In this document: positions 8,768-21,013 of the stretch, piece after piece
How the letters are laid out: every line of letters begins with the position of its first letter
Numbering within the stretch: position 1 is the stretch's first letter
Assembly: GCA_012934845.2 (NCBI GenBank)
Contig: WNNJ02002232.1
Span: 1 to 64,000, forward strand
Length of the DNA: 64,000 nucleotides
From: Pomphorhynchus laevis
Taxonomy: Eukaryota; Acanthocephala; Palaeacanthocephala; Echinorhynchida; Pomphorhynchidae
Reading direction: 5' to 3'
Made by a program: the position numbers and the translations under genes
Notes under the pieces: model-generated
The model's input: the letters and a program-made list of their open reading frames with translations, nothing else
Database searches by the model: none
Told to the model about the DNA's origin: nothing

Positions 8768-9100
8768 TATATATTGGACCATATTACACTATTCAATGAA
8801 AAATGCGACCCATTTTTTGAATACGTCATTAATAATTGAATATTAAATATGAGGCCGTTGTTTCAACGCCAAATCTGGTCAATATACAACTTACTAAGTG
8901 GCAGCACAAATAACTCTGCTGAAGGCTTTAATTCAATGTTTAATCGCCTAATAAATAAAAATAATCTAAACTTTTATGAAATTGTTTATATACTTAAGGA
9001 GATACAACAAGTTTACTTCATTTAGCTTTTTAGACTTCTTAACGATGGAGAGCCAAAAAAGAAAAATAATTTATATTAAACAGGATCAGAGCATCAAACG
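8768..9100 (+). pseudogene. MULE transposase C-terminal fragment
   Basis: The plus frame from 8852 to the stop at 9025 reads RPLFQRQIWSIYNLLSGSTN, then NSAEGFNSMFNRLI and a helical tail. P-x-F...W...TNNxxEGxN is the pattern of the last conserved block of Mutator-like (MULE) transposases. Sequence after the stop (LLNDGEPKKK) fits a continuation. The DDE catalytic core is not present. It lies in the same MED12 intron as the Naiad. Confidence 0.55.
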
Positions 9101-9786
9101 ATTATGACTGTAGCATAAATAAAAACGTTATGATATAATTTTTCTTTTTAAATAATTGAAACATTTCATTAAATTAAATGTTTGATTTCTTTTTTATAAA
9201 GTAAGCTATAAGATATCAAATAAAATATAAAATATTATATTATAAAATATCAAATATTTTTATATAATTTATATATGATTTACATTTTTTTATATTTTAA
9301 GGGCTAAAAAATAAACAATTAATTCGAAATATCGGGAATTCGAAATATCGGTATCTAACCAATGAATAGACGACTGTAAATGATCATTTCGCACATTTCC
9401 AGCAATCGTGTTAGCTTCCAAAACTTTTTCCATCTATAATTTAATATATATTTACCTTTAAAATAAAGATAGGTTTTGTCATAGAGATACTTAAATCTGT
9501 ATTTATTTTGAAATACCCTTTGATTGCATATAAAAAGCAATAATTAACGATTTTTACACTTTTATTGTATATGTTCCACTCAATAAAGCACAGACAAAGT
9601 ATCTGTTAAATATATAAAAAGTAAAAAGTAATATTTGTTATATATTTTTCAAGTACATTGTGAGGCAATAAATTAAACATTAATTTATAAACACCCTTTG
9701 CCAACTTGTAAAGTTTCATCTCTGGATTTTAAGTTCAGTTAATAAATTAATCCTTTTGAACTTTTATTCCCTACTTTTTGTATTAG
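9101..9786. other. MED12 intron, 3' part
   Basis: AT-rich; no feature apart from the acceptor tattag at 9781-9786. Confidence 0.5.
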
Positions 9787-10057
9787 GAAAAGCCGAATAC
9801 AAGTTCAATTTGCAGTCTTATAGCGCAGTTGCCGGACAGATATGAGAATGCTACAGGTACTACTGGCTCGGATAGATTAAAGTCAAATTCTACCCCATTG
9901 CGAACCACTTCTGGCGCAACATCTAAATCAAAGTCGAGCACAGATCGCAAGAAAAGCGGTTTGTCAAGCACATCGATAACTGGCGGTAATATATCACTTG
10001 GTGGTACCACAAGCAACCGTAAGCGACGCCATAATAGAGGTTCTGCTGCATCAACAA
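9787..10057 (+). CDS. MED12: MED12, Ser/Thr/Lys-rich exon
   Basis: Acceptor tattag and donor gtaaga bound an open exon of 90 codons plus one base. It continues phase 0 from the exon at 4257-4433. It starts EKPNTSSICSLIAQLPDRYE and runs into a Ser/Thr/Gly-rich segment with basic clusters DRKKSGL and NRKRRHNRGS. In animal MED12 the same place holds a low-complexity Pro/Lys linker with KKKSTKGKKR-type clusters. The basic clusters may act as a nuclear localisation signal. Confidence 0.7.
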
Positions 10058-10116
10058 GTAAGAATGGTTATTTACTTGCAAATTAAATTGACTTATTTGC
10101 ACATGTTTGTGTTTAG

Positions 10117-10986
10117 CTCAACAATCAGTCGGGCCTTGTTCTACATTATCAACAAGTCATCATCTAAGTCAAAATCGTAATCCAATTCATTTGCAACGGA
10201 TCATGTCTAGCGACAACTCCGCTGCCGCACTTACTATGCACACTAATTCCGGCGATGCTGCAAACAATCGCATGGATTGGTTATCCGCTTACTATGGCGG
10301 ACGAAATCATCACCAGATCAATTCGAATATGAACACTCATCAGATTGATCATCAAATGTATATGAATCCGCATTCTCGTTTGCTTCAGCAGCACCACCAG
10401 CATCTTCCACATTCAATGTATAATACACAAGATCAACAGCGCCTTGTTCGTAGTTCGCGTCACATTCCAATTTCAATTGCTGCTGCTGGTCAACATTCAG
10501 TTATTTTACCAAACAATGAGCTCATTTCCGGTGCCGTGCAACAACCTCAAATTAATTTTTACAATGAGCAGCATCACCAAACCGGTGGTTCGTCCTCTTT
10601 TATTCTCAACGACCAACAGCAACATCCGCATATTGCTGGTGATTTACGATATGCTACCAGAATGGTTCATCCATCTGGAGTCATTGTTGGCAGTAACAAC
10701 CCATGCGCATCCCAACTTATGTCATCCAATGAGCGAATTCAATCCTCGAGAAATGATTTTCATTCGCAACAAGCTAATATACAACAACCGCCATTGAAAC
10801 GTCGAATCGAAGCTGCTGAAAGTCAACAACATGCTATAATTAGAGATGCATGCCAGCAAAAGGTAGCGAGTTCTCAGTCTTCGTCCGCATCTTTATTTGT
10901 AATGGGAAATCCAGTATATCAGCATGCAATTGCTAATCAAAACAGACCGGGCTCCGTTACTAATCAACAAGCATCTAATTCTGCAG
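10117..10986 (+). CDS. MED12: MED12, Gln/His-rich exon
   Basis: The acceptor tttag joins in phase 1 (A + CT gives Thr); the donor gtttga follows the G at 10986. The 290 residues are rich in Gln, His, Asn and Ser (for example HSRLLQQHHQHLPHSMY), lack predicted domains and contain no stop. Gln-rich C-termini are characteristic of metazoan MED12 (PQL/OPA region), which recruits regulators such as beta-catenin. The ORF runs on past 10986 to 11075, but the in-phase splice at 10986 is preferred because the next exon resumes the same composition. Confidence 0.7.
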
Positions 10987-13382
10987 GTTTGAATTTCTTG
11001 ATGAGATTTATCATTGTTTTAAAATTTGATTTTACATCAGTGTATAATCTAGATGAGCATTTCAGATCAAATTGAATTATAAAGAACATTTTTCATTAGT
11101 TTAAAATGCTAAAGCACATGTTTACTGTAGATTTAGGTGAACTCTAATTTCAGAAGATTTTATAAATGTTCGGATATTAGAAATTTGCGATATAAAAATT
11201 TATTTTTTATTATTTTATTTAAATTATAGGTGTTATGTTAACTTCTGTGCTTGTTATTATGCAATTTTTTGAAATATTTGATTGTTTGTTCATCGTATTA
11301 GACTTTTCTTTGTAGCAGCGATTTTAATCGATTTTAGTACCTAAACGTCTGATGTATTTATCCACGAATACAGATTCGTGCACACACTGTTGTTCCACTG
11401 CATTTCGTCTTCTAATCGTTGTTTTTACGAATAAATAGAAGGAATTATTTGCACTTATAATACTTTGCAGAACATTTAATCAAGTCCGTTTTATTAAACC
11501 ATACACTTTATAATATCGTTATGATTTCTGTTGACGAGATTGCATTTTAGCGATTGAAATGTTTATTGTTTTCATTATTTACTGATTATTTATTCAATTA
11601 ATAATTATGCATTTAGATTGATACGAGTTGATAAATGTGTTGTATTTAGTAAATACCCGTTAATAGCTAAAGCGACATTTACGTTATTGTGAAAGGATTT
11701 ATTGATATGTTTCTCTGAATATGTATCATGTTCCCATAAATCTTAGGTTATATGAAGATAAAAATATTAAATATTATTATAAAAAATAAATATTAAATAT
11801 ATGATATAATATATAATATTTAATTAATATTAAATATATAATATTTAATAATATTTATATAATATTTAATCTTAAATATTATTATATTTAATAATTTGTA
11901 TTGAAATTATGAAGTCTTGCATATATTTTTCAAGACTTATATTATTTGTGTACATATAATAGTTATAATAATTTATTATATTTTTGTAAATTTATTTTAT
12001 CATTTGTCTAATTTAATAACCTAGATTATTAGCGAATTCTTAAATATTGGTAAATTATAATTTTAAGCTTTTTTTTAAATTCTTGGTAATTTAAATTCTA
12101 AGCGTTATACTTAACGATTGAAAGCTGCTGAATTTAATTTGTTGTCTTTCAAATAACTAAAATTTGAACTGTCTTTCTCTAACAATAATATGATTAATGT
12201 GAACGTATTTCATCTTATTTCATTATTGTTTATATCCACTAGAAGATACAATTTTCTATATAGCATCGTTCATTGCTGTCATTTTGAAATTGTTGGTAAC
12301 CGTTTCGAAAGAGTCAACGGTCTTTACTCTAATTCCTTTTGCTTAATTCTCGTACTTTTAGTTGAACAGTTTTACCGAATATTAGCAAGCCAAATAAATA
12401 GCTAAGCTCTCACATCACTTGCATATGTTTTATCATGTTTCATTCACATTTTCATTGTTTTTCTCGTCATTATCTCAGTACATTTCTAGTGATTTATACA
12501 GGACATATAGGAAATAGAAGTGTTAATCGATAATACTTTTATTGAACATGTCATCGATCGATAAATATAGGCAAAACGCAATTCAGGTTTTTGTCCAACA
12601 TCAAGTTTTTGTTTGAAATTTTGCAAGCAACATTTTAAATTTCATGTCATTCCTCAAAAAATCGCATTTATTTTTTTCCATGTACAAAAAGAACTATTTG
12701 TGATCTTATCATAATGATATAATAAATCTCATTTGTAATATTGGCATATTGATTCCTAGGCGTTGATTTGTGTCCTTTCTTGAGATCACAGATCTGGCAA
12801 AATTTTAAATCTTGCAAAATTTCCATACATTCGAAGAAAGAGCGATACTGTTGATAGAAAAGATAGTATGAACTAGTAAATACGATCGTAAATAGCTGTT
12901 ACACAAGCTATTTATTTGAAACTAAGAGAGCGTTTAATCTTTACTTAATCAGCTGTTTTAGGATTGATTAATGGTATTACATCGTTCAAGTATGTATTTG
13001 TCTTACTGATGAGATGGATTGTGTAAGAAAGAATATCCGAAACTTTTCGAGACCGCTATTTCTACTAAAGACCAATAATCTACATTCAAGCACATATTTA
13101 ATGTTTTTACATATTACATCAACCATCAAATTGCATTTGCAATAATTCCTCTTTTCGTTCAACTATATCCTGCACAGTTCTTGAAGATATGTGTCGGTTA
13201 TGAAAAAATCAACAACTTTTGTCGATAAGGTATCTGATTTTGTACGTTACATCAAATTAAGGTGTTGTATGTTCTATTCGATATGTTTGCTAAATGTTGT
13301 CTTTCGATGTATTTCAATGTTGTTCTAGCATTTGAATATGGTTTGTTATCGTCGTGGCTATTTTTTCTATCTATTTATTAAG
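10987..13382 (+). other. MED12 intron
   Basis: AT-rich with a low-complexity A/T block at 11755-11900. No element or RNA recognised. Confidence 0.6.
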
Positions 13383-13554
13383 GTCTCACTTTGCTTGGAT
13401 ACAATTGTGCTGCGCATCCACAGCAACAACATCAATCTAGAGCATGTGAAGGAAATCAATATCAGCCTTCACATAGCTTAATACATCATCGAATGAACTT
13501 AAATCCTGCGACTGTCGATTCATTTAGCTTGGAACACCAGCCAGAAATGCAACG
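13383..13554 (+). CDS. MED12: MED12, short Gln/His-rich exon
   Basis: The acceptor ttattaag completes Gly (G + GT); the exon reads GLTLLGYNCAAHPQQQHQSR and onwards to HQPEMQ, ending CG before a consensus gtaagc donor. Phase 1 in and phase 2 out fit its neighbours. Composition matches the adjacent exons. Confidence 0.7.
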
Positions 13555-13599
13555 GTAAGCATTTCTTTATAAAGCACTCATTTTTCTAACATATATATG

Positions 13600-14066
13600 T
13601 TTCGGTAAGTGTTTGAATCGAGCATATTCTTCAGCCTGCAAACTCTCGTCACTTATAGACGGTCGAGCAATAACCGGCAGCCATCGTCAGTAAGATAACT
13701 ATCACACGCCGTTTAAACTGCCTCTGTGACATTGTGAAAATGCATCCGAACGTTTGATCCTCTGGTTGTTTATTATGATCTGCATTGAAAATTAGGATTT
13801 AAGAGCTAACGCCATCAACGATTTTAGCTAGATGTCGGAAATGCATTTTCACAATGTCACAGAGGCAGCCAAAATTGCGTGTGATAGTTCATCTTAATGA
13901 CGATGGCTGCCGGCTATCACATAACCGTCTAGGAGTGACGAGAGTTTGCAGGCTGAAGAATATGCTCAATTCAAAAACTTACCGAAACATATTGAACGAA
14001 TTGCTATTCGCAATCTCGAGGAATTTTGATTCAAACGAAACTCTTAAAATTATATATATAATTTAA
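13600..14066. repeat. Copy of the 2.6-kb PLE-associated repeat, inverted halves
   Basis: Segments at 13600-13750 (minus) and 13740-14050 (plus) match the repeat unit of 2627-3235, including the frame starting MSQRQPKLRVIVHLNDDGCR (13854-14066). It is a short inverted insertion in the last MED12 intron. Confidence 0.65.
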
Positions 14067-15054
14067 GAACTGAATGGTTCACACTGTGCTCCAGGAGCTT
14101 ACAAGCTACAGTTTTATAACCAAGAATTTTGTTGCATATTTTTAATTCTTGATTATATATATTATATATATCATCGAATGACCTTAAATCCTGCAGGTAA
14201 CCTCGAGGCGTTTTGTTTCAAATTTTGAGATTTGCTTTCTCTATACCTGGAATGATACTTTGCCAGGGTTTCGTTCCAGCGAGTTCATGTGCCGTTTAGT
14301 CATTGGTATGCTCTTATAGTTTATGTGAACTCCCTATTTTAGCTCTGTAAACTTTTTGACGTTTGACTAGTGAAAATCATTTGTGACTAATGTAAGTTTA
14401 TATTAAATGTTTTCAATCGATACATACGAAGTCAAATCTATTAATATTATATTCTGCATGATATGTCAAATGTTTTGAACATATCGAAATGCTACACTTT
14501 AAGTGTTTTTACTTGTAATTTTGTTTTTCTTCATACCATCATGTGATATATTCCATAAATACATAATATAATTACTATGTAGCTATTATTCTTATGTTGT
14601 TATAGTTTGAATTTAATATTTTTTAATTAATTCTGAGTATTTAATAATTTTATTTTTGTTTGTGCACCTTGGATTCTTCCTGTTTTTTGGCGGTAATTAT
14701 TTGATTTTGTAGTTTAATGTACAAGTAGTGATTGGACATCTCTCAACATAAGCATTCAAGATTTATAATCGGCGTAAAATTGATTTCAGTAAAAGTTTAT
14801 TTAATTTTTGAATGTGTATGGTTTAAGTTAATATGCTAAAGTTTATAAGCGTATTTGTGCATTTGTAATATGTGGATTAAAAAACATTTTTAAGTGGATT
14901 TTATATAACAAAAAAATTATAAAATAACTAATTTATAAAATTAGTTGAAATATTTTTTTATTATTAATTATTAAAAAATAATTTAAAATTTATAAATTAA
15001 AAACATCTTTATTAGAAAATTTTCGGTATTATCACTTTTTACATTTACTACTAG
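14067..15054 (+). other. Last MED12 intron, 3' part
   Basis: AT-rich; tatcatcgaatgacctt...cctgca near 14171-14200 echoes the end of the preceding exon (13490-13510), suggesting a small local duplication. Otherwise nothing seen. Confidence 0.45.
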
Positions 15055-15577
15055 GCAGTATGCGGACAATATGCGAGTAATTTGTCCTGGAAGTCGAAAT
15101 ACGCTCACACACCATCATGAAATATCAGCTAGCGGTGATAAGTTTAAGTTTAATACTGCTGTCTCAGCTGATAATTATAATCAGCAGATGACCATGAATC
15201 AGTTGAATGATTCTTCTGGTAGATATGGACAAAACGTCATTGTCTCTTCAGCTAATGTGATGCAACAGCAGCATCCGTATTTGAGTTCGTGCGATGGAAG
15301 ATACAACAATTCTCAGTTGTGGACAACACCGAAGCATAGCAATCAACTTGACAGTATAGACTCGTTTGCCTTGTCTAACGAAAGCGGACGTATATCTTTG
15401 CCACTTGATAATTTGCCTAATCATTTAATTCCATCAGGTACAAATTTCTCTCAAGATCAACAGATAACAGCAGTTAGTCAGCATTCCACTACAGTTATAG
15501 GCAACAGTTCATTTCCAAGTAATTCAGATCAGAATGAGATGATGTTACAGCAACATCAGCGTACAATGTGGCCGTAA
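15055..15577 (+). CDS. MED12: MED12, terminal exon
   Basis: The acceptor ctag at 15051-15054 restores the frame (CG + G gives Arg). The alternative cag four bases later leads to a stop within a few codons. The exon encodes RQYADNMRVICPGSRNTLTH and a 170-residue Ser/Asn/Gln-rich tail with QQQHPYL and LQQHQRTMWP before TAA (15575-15577). The Mediator-contacting domains lie upstream of the window; this is the disordered C-terminus. Expression and exact 3' end are not shown. Confidence 0.7.
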
Positions 15578-16790
15578 ATTGATGTTTAATTCTGCCTAGC
15601 AATCTACTAGTTATAAACTTAGTAAATAAGCAAATATTATATATTTAGATGTTTTATTATTTAATAACTGTAACTTTTATTCAAGTAAAAACGTATAGAT
15701 TTTTTATGTCCTATGAACCCATTAATATATTTGTTTTTATATAATCATTATTATCGTGTGTGCTTTTATTATTTTAGCTAAATTTTCCCTTACATATTTG
15801 GTTAAATTTAAACTAAGAAAAACAAACTTTGTTACTAAAGCAATTAGCTTTAAATTGTATATTTCTGTAGAACGTATGATGTCATCAGTTCAAATCTGAT
15901 TATTCAATCAGCTGTCACCGAAATTATTCAAATTTTAAAATAATAGTTTTACCCTGTATATCAATCATAAGTATTATCTTATTTTTGATTGCAATAGAAA
16001 TAATTAATTTACATGGGTTCGTACTTTAACCCAACACTGTTCACGATAGTCGTAAAAGCTATTTCATAGTTAGTTCATTATATAACTGATTCATACATCA
16101 TCAATGTTATTATAAATTTGATTTATAAGACGTGTTATGTTTCATCATTATGCTGCTCCTTTTAACCAGCAATAAACAATATATTATATTGAACTAGATT
16201 ATATTATTGTGTTTTAGATTAAATTACTGTCTCCGAAATTCAGTCAACAATAGCTGATATTATCTTCTGCTAAGGTCTAATAGCTATCAAGATAAATCAT
16301 TTCAAAATGTTTTTAAAGCCGAATTTATAAATTCAGCCTTATAAATTCCTATATTTATAAACTTTACGAGATTTGAAAATATCCGCTTTTATTTGTTAAT
16401 TGAAGAATTTAGACAAGATAAACATAAATGGAGATAGGAGATCTCCATTAGATAGGAGATAAATTTCTCAAATGGAGACTTTTATGGAGATAGGTATATC
16501 TTCATAAATTAGATATACCTATCTAATTTGACATTGGTAAACCATATTCTAACTATCTTAACAAATCTTTAAATTAAAGACAGAAAAAATAATGGTATTT
16601 AGATATTTAATGAGTCACTGCCATTGTTAACAGCACATAGATATTATTCTAACTGCACAGCGATTAGCAACGAGTATTTATTAGAATAGTTGGTTTCTAC
16701 ATATTTCGCGTTTATCCCAATGAGAGATGAATAGTTCAATAAATTATGATTTTAATTATTAATTTACCACTAATATTTCTATATAGGGCT
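15578..16790. other. MED12 3' flank, intergenic
   Basis: AT-rich; it contains the palindrome cluster at 16429-16520 and nothing else recognisable. Confidence 0.5.
16429..16520. repeat. Cluster of short palindromes
   Basis: AATGGAGAT/ATCTCCATT and a 24-bp perfect palindrome AAATTAGATA/TATCTAATTT lie within 90 bp, with repeated agatagg words. It may be a remnant of nested small inverted repeats. Confidence 0.5.
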
Positions 16791-16847
16791 CCCTGGCATA
16801 GCCCGCAGTAGAATGTATCCCTTGCTGATTATTCATATTAAACTACG

Positions 16848-16881
16848 AATCAACGGTCGTCTATTTGACGACCGTTTGATT
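16848..16881. repeat. Stable hairpin
   Basis: aatcaacggtcgtc and gacgaccgtttgatt pair over 13-14 bp with one mismatch, loop tattt. It stands in a GC-richer patch (16790-16930). No CTRR follows, so a Helitron end is not supported. Confidence 0.5.
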
Positions 16882-17029
16882 TTGTTTTCAATTAATTTGG
16901 CTTTCCGCCCCCAAGCCGAAAAGTTGCATTAGGCATTAATATCTTCATAGCCATTTAAAATTAAGATTCTTACAGCCACCAATATATATAAGTTATTTTT
17001 AAATATAGCATTTATACACATTGATTTCT

Positions 17030-17184
17030 GATACAACGTGTGTTATTTATTAGTCAATTTATAAAAATTGACTTTTATTTTAAATTTCAATTTTTTATTT
17101 ATATTAGTATAAATTATATAAAATATTATAACTATTATTTGTAATTATTTATTATTTAATTATTAAATTTTGATTCAGAATTAT
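17030..17184 (+). mobile_element. Naiad 3' tail, left piece (plus orientation)
   Basis: ctgatacaacgtgtgttattt and the following AT-rich sequence match the reverse complement of the Naiad tail at 5068-5222. The match stops at 17184 and resumes at 20945, so the tail has been split by later insertions. Confidence 0.7.
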
Positions 17185-17185
17185 T

Positions 17186-18045
17186 ATGAGAGACTAGCAC
17201 GGATTATGCAAGTTACGAAGCCATCAATGGCGAATATCATAGAACATGCTGCAATTATCGACGCTTTATCATGGTTCAGTTCCTTGCCTTTTAAATCTGA
17301 GAAATTTTATCTCAGTCCATTTGAATTCGTCGATTCCATTCGTTGTCGATATGGCTGGTCAACTATAAGTGATTATCGATATTGTATATGCTGCAAGTCA
17401 ATGAGCATAGGTCACGCGCTTTCCTGTTCAAGAGGGGGTTTGCCCATTGTTTGACACAGCACCATTAGGGGACATAATCGCAAAGGAATTATCTCGATTG
17501 TGTAATAGTGTTGAAATAGAGCTCCACTTTTTACGGGTTTCTGAGTCGATGTATTTCCAGTCCATTACCACTTCTAGAGATAAGCAACCACGACTCGATA
17601 TTGTTTGTTCTGGGCTGCAAATTGAACATTTTGAGCCCACGTTTTGCCATGCCACTGTCTTTTCCACACTAACTCAATTGTACGCAAGTCGCAGTCCCTG
17701 CTCTGCCTTCGAGCATAACGAAACCCGCGAAGTAGCAAAATATGGAAAGCGGATCGAGTTGGTCAAACATACCAATTTTATGCCACTTGTATTTTCAACG
17801 TCAGGTTGGATGGGGTAGAGCGTGATATCACTTCTACGCTCATTTGTCCGTAAGAAAACGCCATCGCGCTCACACGATTATGCATGCACACTTGTGCTTT
17901 TTAAAAACGAAGCTTAAGTTTCGCTATTATATGCTAGGGATCGGCTTGCATTCGTGCACCTCTGTCAACGCAATCAAATCCTATTTAACGGACTGCTTAG
18001 TTTTTTATGATTCTATGACAACTACGGTTTTACAATTGTAAATGA
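17186..18045 (+). pseudogene. RLE-type retroelement, C-terminal nuclease part
   Basis: Blocks in order: ALSWFSSLPF, CICCKSMSIGHALSCSRGG (CCHC-like knuckle), then in a second frame RLDIVCSGL (PD-(D/E)XK-type acidic pair), CHATVFSTL, EHNETREVAKYGKRIELVKH, FMPLVFSTSGWMG and a tail LKFRYYMLGIGLHSCTS. The same series occurs at the end of the element at 56.1-58.8 kb. A knuckle followed by a restriction-like endonuclease is the C-terminal plan of R2-group non-LTR elements. RT is absent and at least one frameshift is present. Confidence 0.55.
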
Positions 18046-18212
18046 TTTCGCAAATAAATGATGACTATTACAAAAAATTGTTATTATTTTTATTTCTTTA
18101 TAATATATCAATTATATTTTATACATTATAATATATAATTACATTATATATAATATATCAATTATACTATAAATAATATATCAATTTATAATTTGTGTAT
18201 TATATATCAATA
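18046..18212. repeat. AT-rich low-complexity sequence
   Basis: Repeats of atatatcaattat between two inserted elements; possibly the tail of the upstream element. Confidence 0.5.
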
Positions 18213-20944
18213 GTCAACTCACCACTGACCGGAGGAGTTTTTATTGTCGGGTGCCATGTGACCAGGCAGTTGTACGGAGATAGCGAAAGAGACATTAACA
18301 TCCAAAGCGTTCCTTCATGCAGGAACGTGGAATGTCATTCCGCTGACGGGAAAGGAATCAGTATTAGTTGAAGAGATGTCTCGCTTCGGTATAGAAATAG
18401 TCGGAGTGACTTCTCTTCACTATTCTGGAACTGGAACTAAACTTTCGGATCAAGATTGGACCTTGAACTATTCGGGAGTTACCAACGGAAAGCGACGACA
18501 AACGGGAGTAGGGATATTTACAAGTCCCCGGTTGTCGTTCGTGGTAGAGAGGTTTAATCAAGTGAAGGAAAGGCTATCGTCTCTGGGACTTTTAGTCAAA
18601 GAGGGAAAGAGGATAACTGTTGTGTGTACGTACGCTCCCAACATTATCTCGGAATACGCAGCCTTTATGGAAGATATTCGGGCTCTGCTTGATAGTACTC
18701 CTTATGGAGATTCCGTCATTCTATTGGGTGACTTCAATGATCATGTTGGTAGCGACAGTACCACTTGGAAGGGAGTGTTGGGGAGGAACGGACTCTGATC
18801 TGAATTCGAGTGGTGTTGAATTATGGCACTTTTGTTCTTGTAACAATTTGTGCATAACCAACATCATGTTTGAACATAAAGAGATTCATTGATGCACATG
18901 GCATCATAATTCTCTCAGTCAAAGATCAATGATCGATTTTGTAATCGTTTTGTCTAATCTGAGACGTAATGTTCAAGACACTCGTGTGAAGAGAGGGGCT
19001 GAGGTTTCAACCGATCACTACCTTGTAGTTAGTAAACTTCGATGGCCGGATCGGATGCTAGACAAGTCTGCTAAACCCAAACGTTGTGTGAGGGCGTGCT
19101 GGGAGCGTCTAGCAGAAGTCTCTGTCAAAGATCGTGTTTCTGGCTTTATCCGGGAGGACTTCTCTCGGTTGCCAGAAGAGGTGAAGAGCATTGATCAGAA
19201 ATGAAAGATATTCAGATCATCGCTTGCAAAAGCAACTGTGAAAAGTTGTGGCTCGAAGGCATTAGGTGCTTGTCGCGGAGGAAATACTCGAACTGCTTGG
19301 TGGACACCAACAGTTCTATATTTTGTCCAACAGAAAAAGCTGGCTTATAAGGCAACTTTGTCAGATAAATCGATGGAAGCTGTAGACAAGTACCGAAGGG
19401 CAAAGAGAACTTCAGCTCGAGCAGTTACCGAAGCGAAGAAGGCGGCTTGGAAGATGTTTGGAACTTAGAACTTGAGTATAGGTCAGCTTCGAAGATGTTC
19501 TGGAGGACGATCAGGAACCTTCGTGATGGAAAGCAGAAAACTCCTCAAACGGTCTATGACAAAATAGGACCTTTACTGACTGACATTGAAGAAATTCTTG
19601 GTTGTTGGAAAGAGCATTTTAGGAGTCTATTTAATCCGATGGATATGCTTTTTCTTGTAGAAGTATAGCCTTTAGAACCAACGGAAGAGCTCATCTCTTT
19701 GGAAGATGTCATTGATGTTGTTAAAAAAACTTGTAATGGCGAGTCTTCTGGAGTAGGCGAGATTCGACATGAAACTTTAAAGGAGTTCTTGAGAGTTTGC
19801 TCAACTGGTCTACATGTGTTTTGTAGATTTGGAGAAGGCGTTCGACCGAGTTCCGCGAGAGAGATTGTGGGAGGTACTAAGAGAGTGTGGAGTACCACAC
19901 TATCTCCGGATAGCTGTGGCTTCTCTGTATGAATAAAGTATAAATTGTGTTCGTGCTCTAGGTAGGAAGTTTGAATCTTTTCCAGTAGGTGTTGGGCTTC
20001 GTCAGGGTTCCTTTGTCTCCACTTTTGTTTCTTGATTACATGGACAAAATTTCGAGACGGGCTGATCTGACGGATGTCGGTCTTCAGTTCGTTTTTATCA
20101 GGATACCATATATGCCTTTTGCCAATGACGTTGTTTTGTTGGCCTCTTGTTCTGATGATTACAATGCCTACTATATCGATTCACGATGGAATGCTAAGCG
20201 GCAGGGATGTTGGTTAGTACCTCCAAAACCGTCTATATGTGCTCGTCTCGGATTCAGGTGCCAATGTCAATCCGGATTAGGGAAAATGTTCTTCCTGATG
20301 TGGAAGATTTCAAGTATCTTGGGTATTGTTCTCGAGGGACGGCAAGAACATCAAGGAGATTGAGAATCGGATTTGTACAGCTAACGCAGCAATGCGTTCT
20401 TTGTACATGTCTGTCGTGGTGAAGCCAGAGTTAAGTCTTCAGGCGAAGCTTTCGGTTTTCCACTCAATCTTTGTTCCTTTCTTAACCTATGGTCATGAAC
20501 TTTAGGTTTTGGCCGAAAGGATAATATCTTGAATACATGCGACCAAAATGAGGTTTTTTCGCGGTGTGGCAGGTCTTAGCCTTTGAGATAAGGTTATGAA
20601 TTTGGTAATCCGGGATAAACTTGGAGTAAAGTCGTTGCTTCTCCACATCAAAGAAAGTCAGTTGAGGTGGATATGACACGTTCTGTGGATGTCTAGGGAT
20701 CGCCTTCCTCGGAGGGTGTTTCAGACAGGACTCTCTGGAAAGACATCTTGAAATAGACCTTGGTACCGGTGGAGAGATCAAGTCTCGAAACTGGCCGAAG
20801 ACAGCCTTGGGCTATCTGAAAGAAAACTCTGGTATGTCACCCAGTATCGCGATGTCTGGAGTAGTTTGGTTCGTCCACTGTATCCACGACCCGACACCCG
20901 GACCAGTTGTTGACATGAAAAATCTTATATATTATTTGTTTTTT
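18213..20944 (+). mobile_element. RTE-like LINE (Rex3-like), decayed
   Basis: The plus strand carries an AP-endonuclease starting TWNVIPLTGKESVL (about 18328), with VILLGDFNDHVG (about 18717-18750) and AEVSTDHYLVV (about 19000-19030). A linker with ACRGGNTRTAWWTP follows, then RT pieces: FVDLEKAFDRVP (about 19822-19857), GLRQG, and FANDVVLLAS where FADD is expected. The end reads WRDQVSKLAEDSLGLS...RDVWSSLVRP (20781-20880). The wording is that of the fish Rex3/RTE type. The RT fingers are lost in an internal deletion near 19805, and several frameshifts and stops make it dead. Confidence 0.75.
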
Positions 20945-21013
20945 CTTGTCACGAAATTTTTTTGTTATAATTATATTAAATACAAAGACTCAGTTAGCTG
21001 ATTTGATTTGTAG
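20945..21013 (+). mobile_element. Naiad 3' terminus, right piece
   Basis: gttataattatattaaatac...gactcagttagctgatttgatttg is the reverse complement of the Naiad end at 5009-5055. It continues the tail broken at 17184. Confidence 0.75.

Noticed and set aside
10987-11075. Reading the MED12 exon through to the stop at 11075
   Set aside because: A donor at 10987 joins in phase to an exon of the same composition at 13383, and the read-through residues become Phe/Ile-rich.
16848-16881. Helitron 3' end
   Set aside because: A strong hairpin is present but no CTRR follows at the expected distance.
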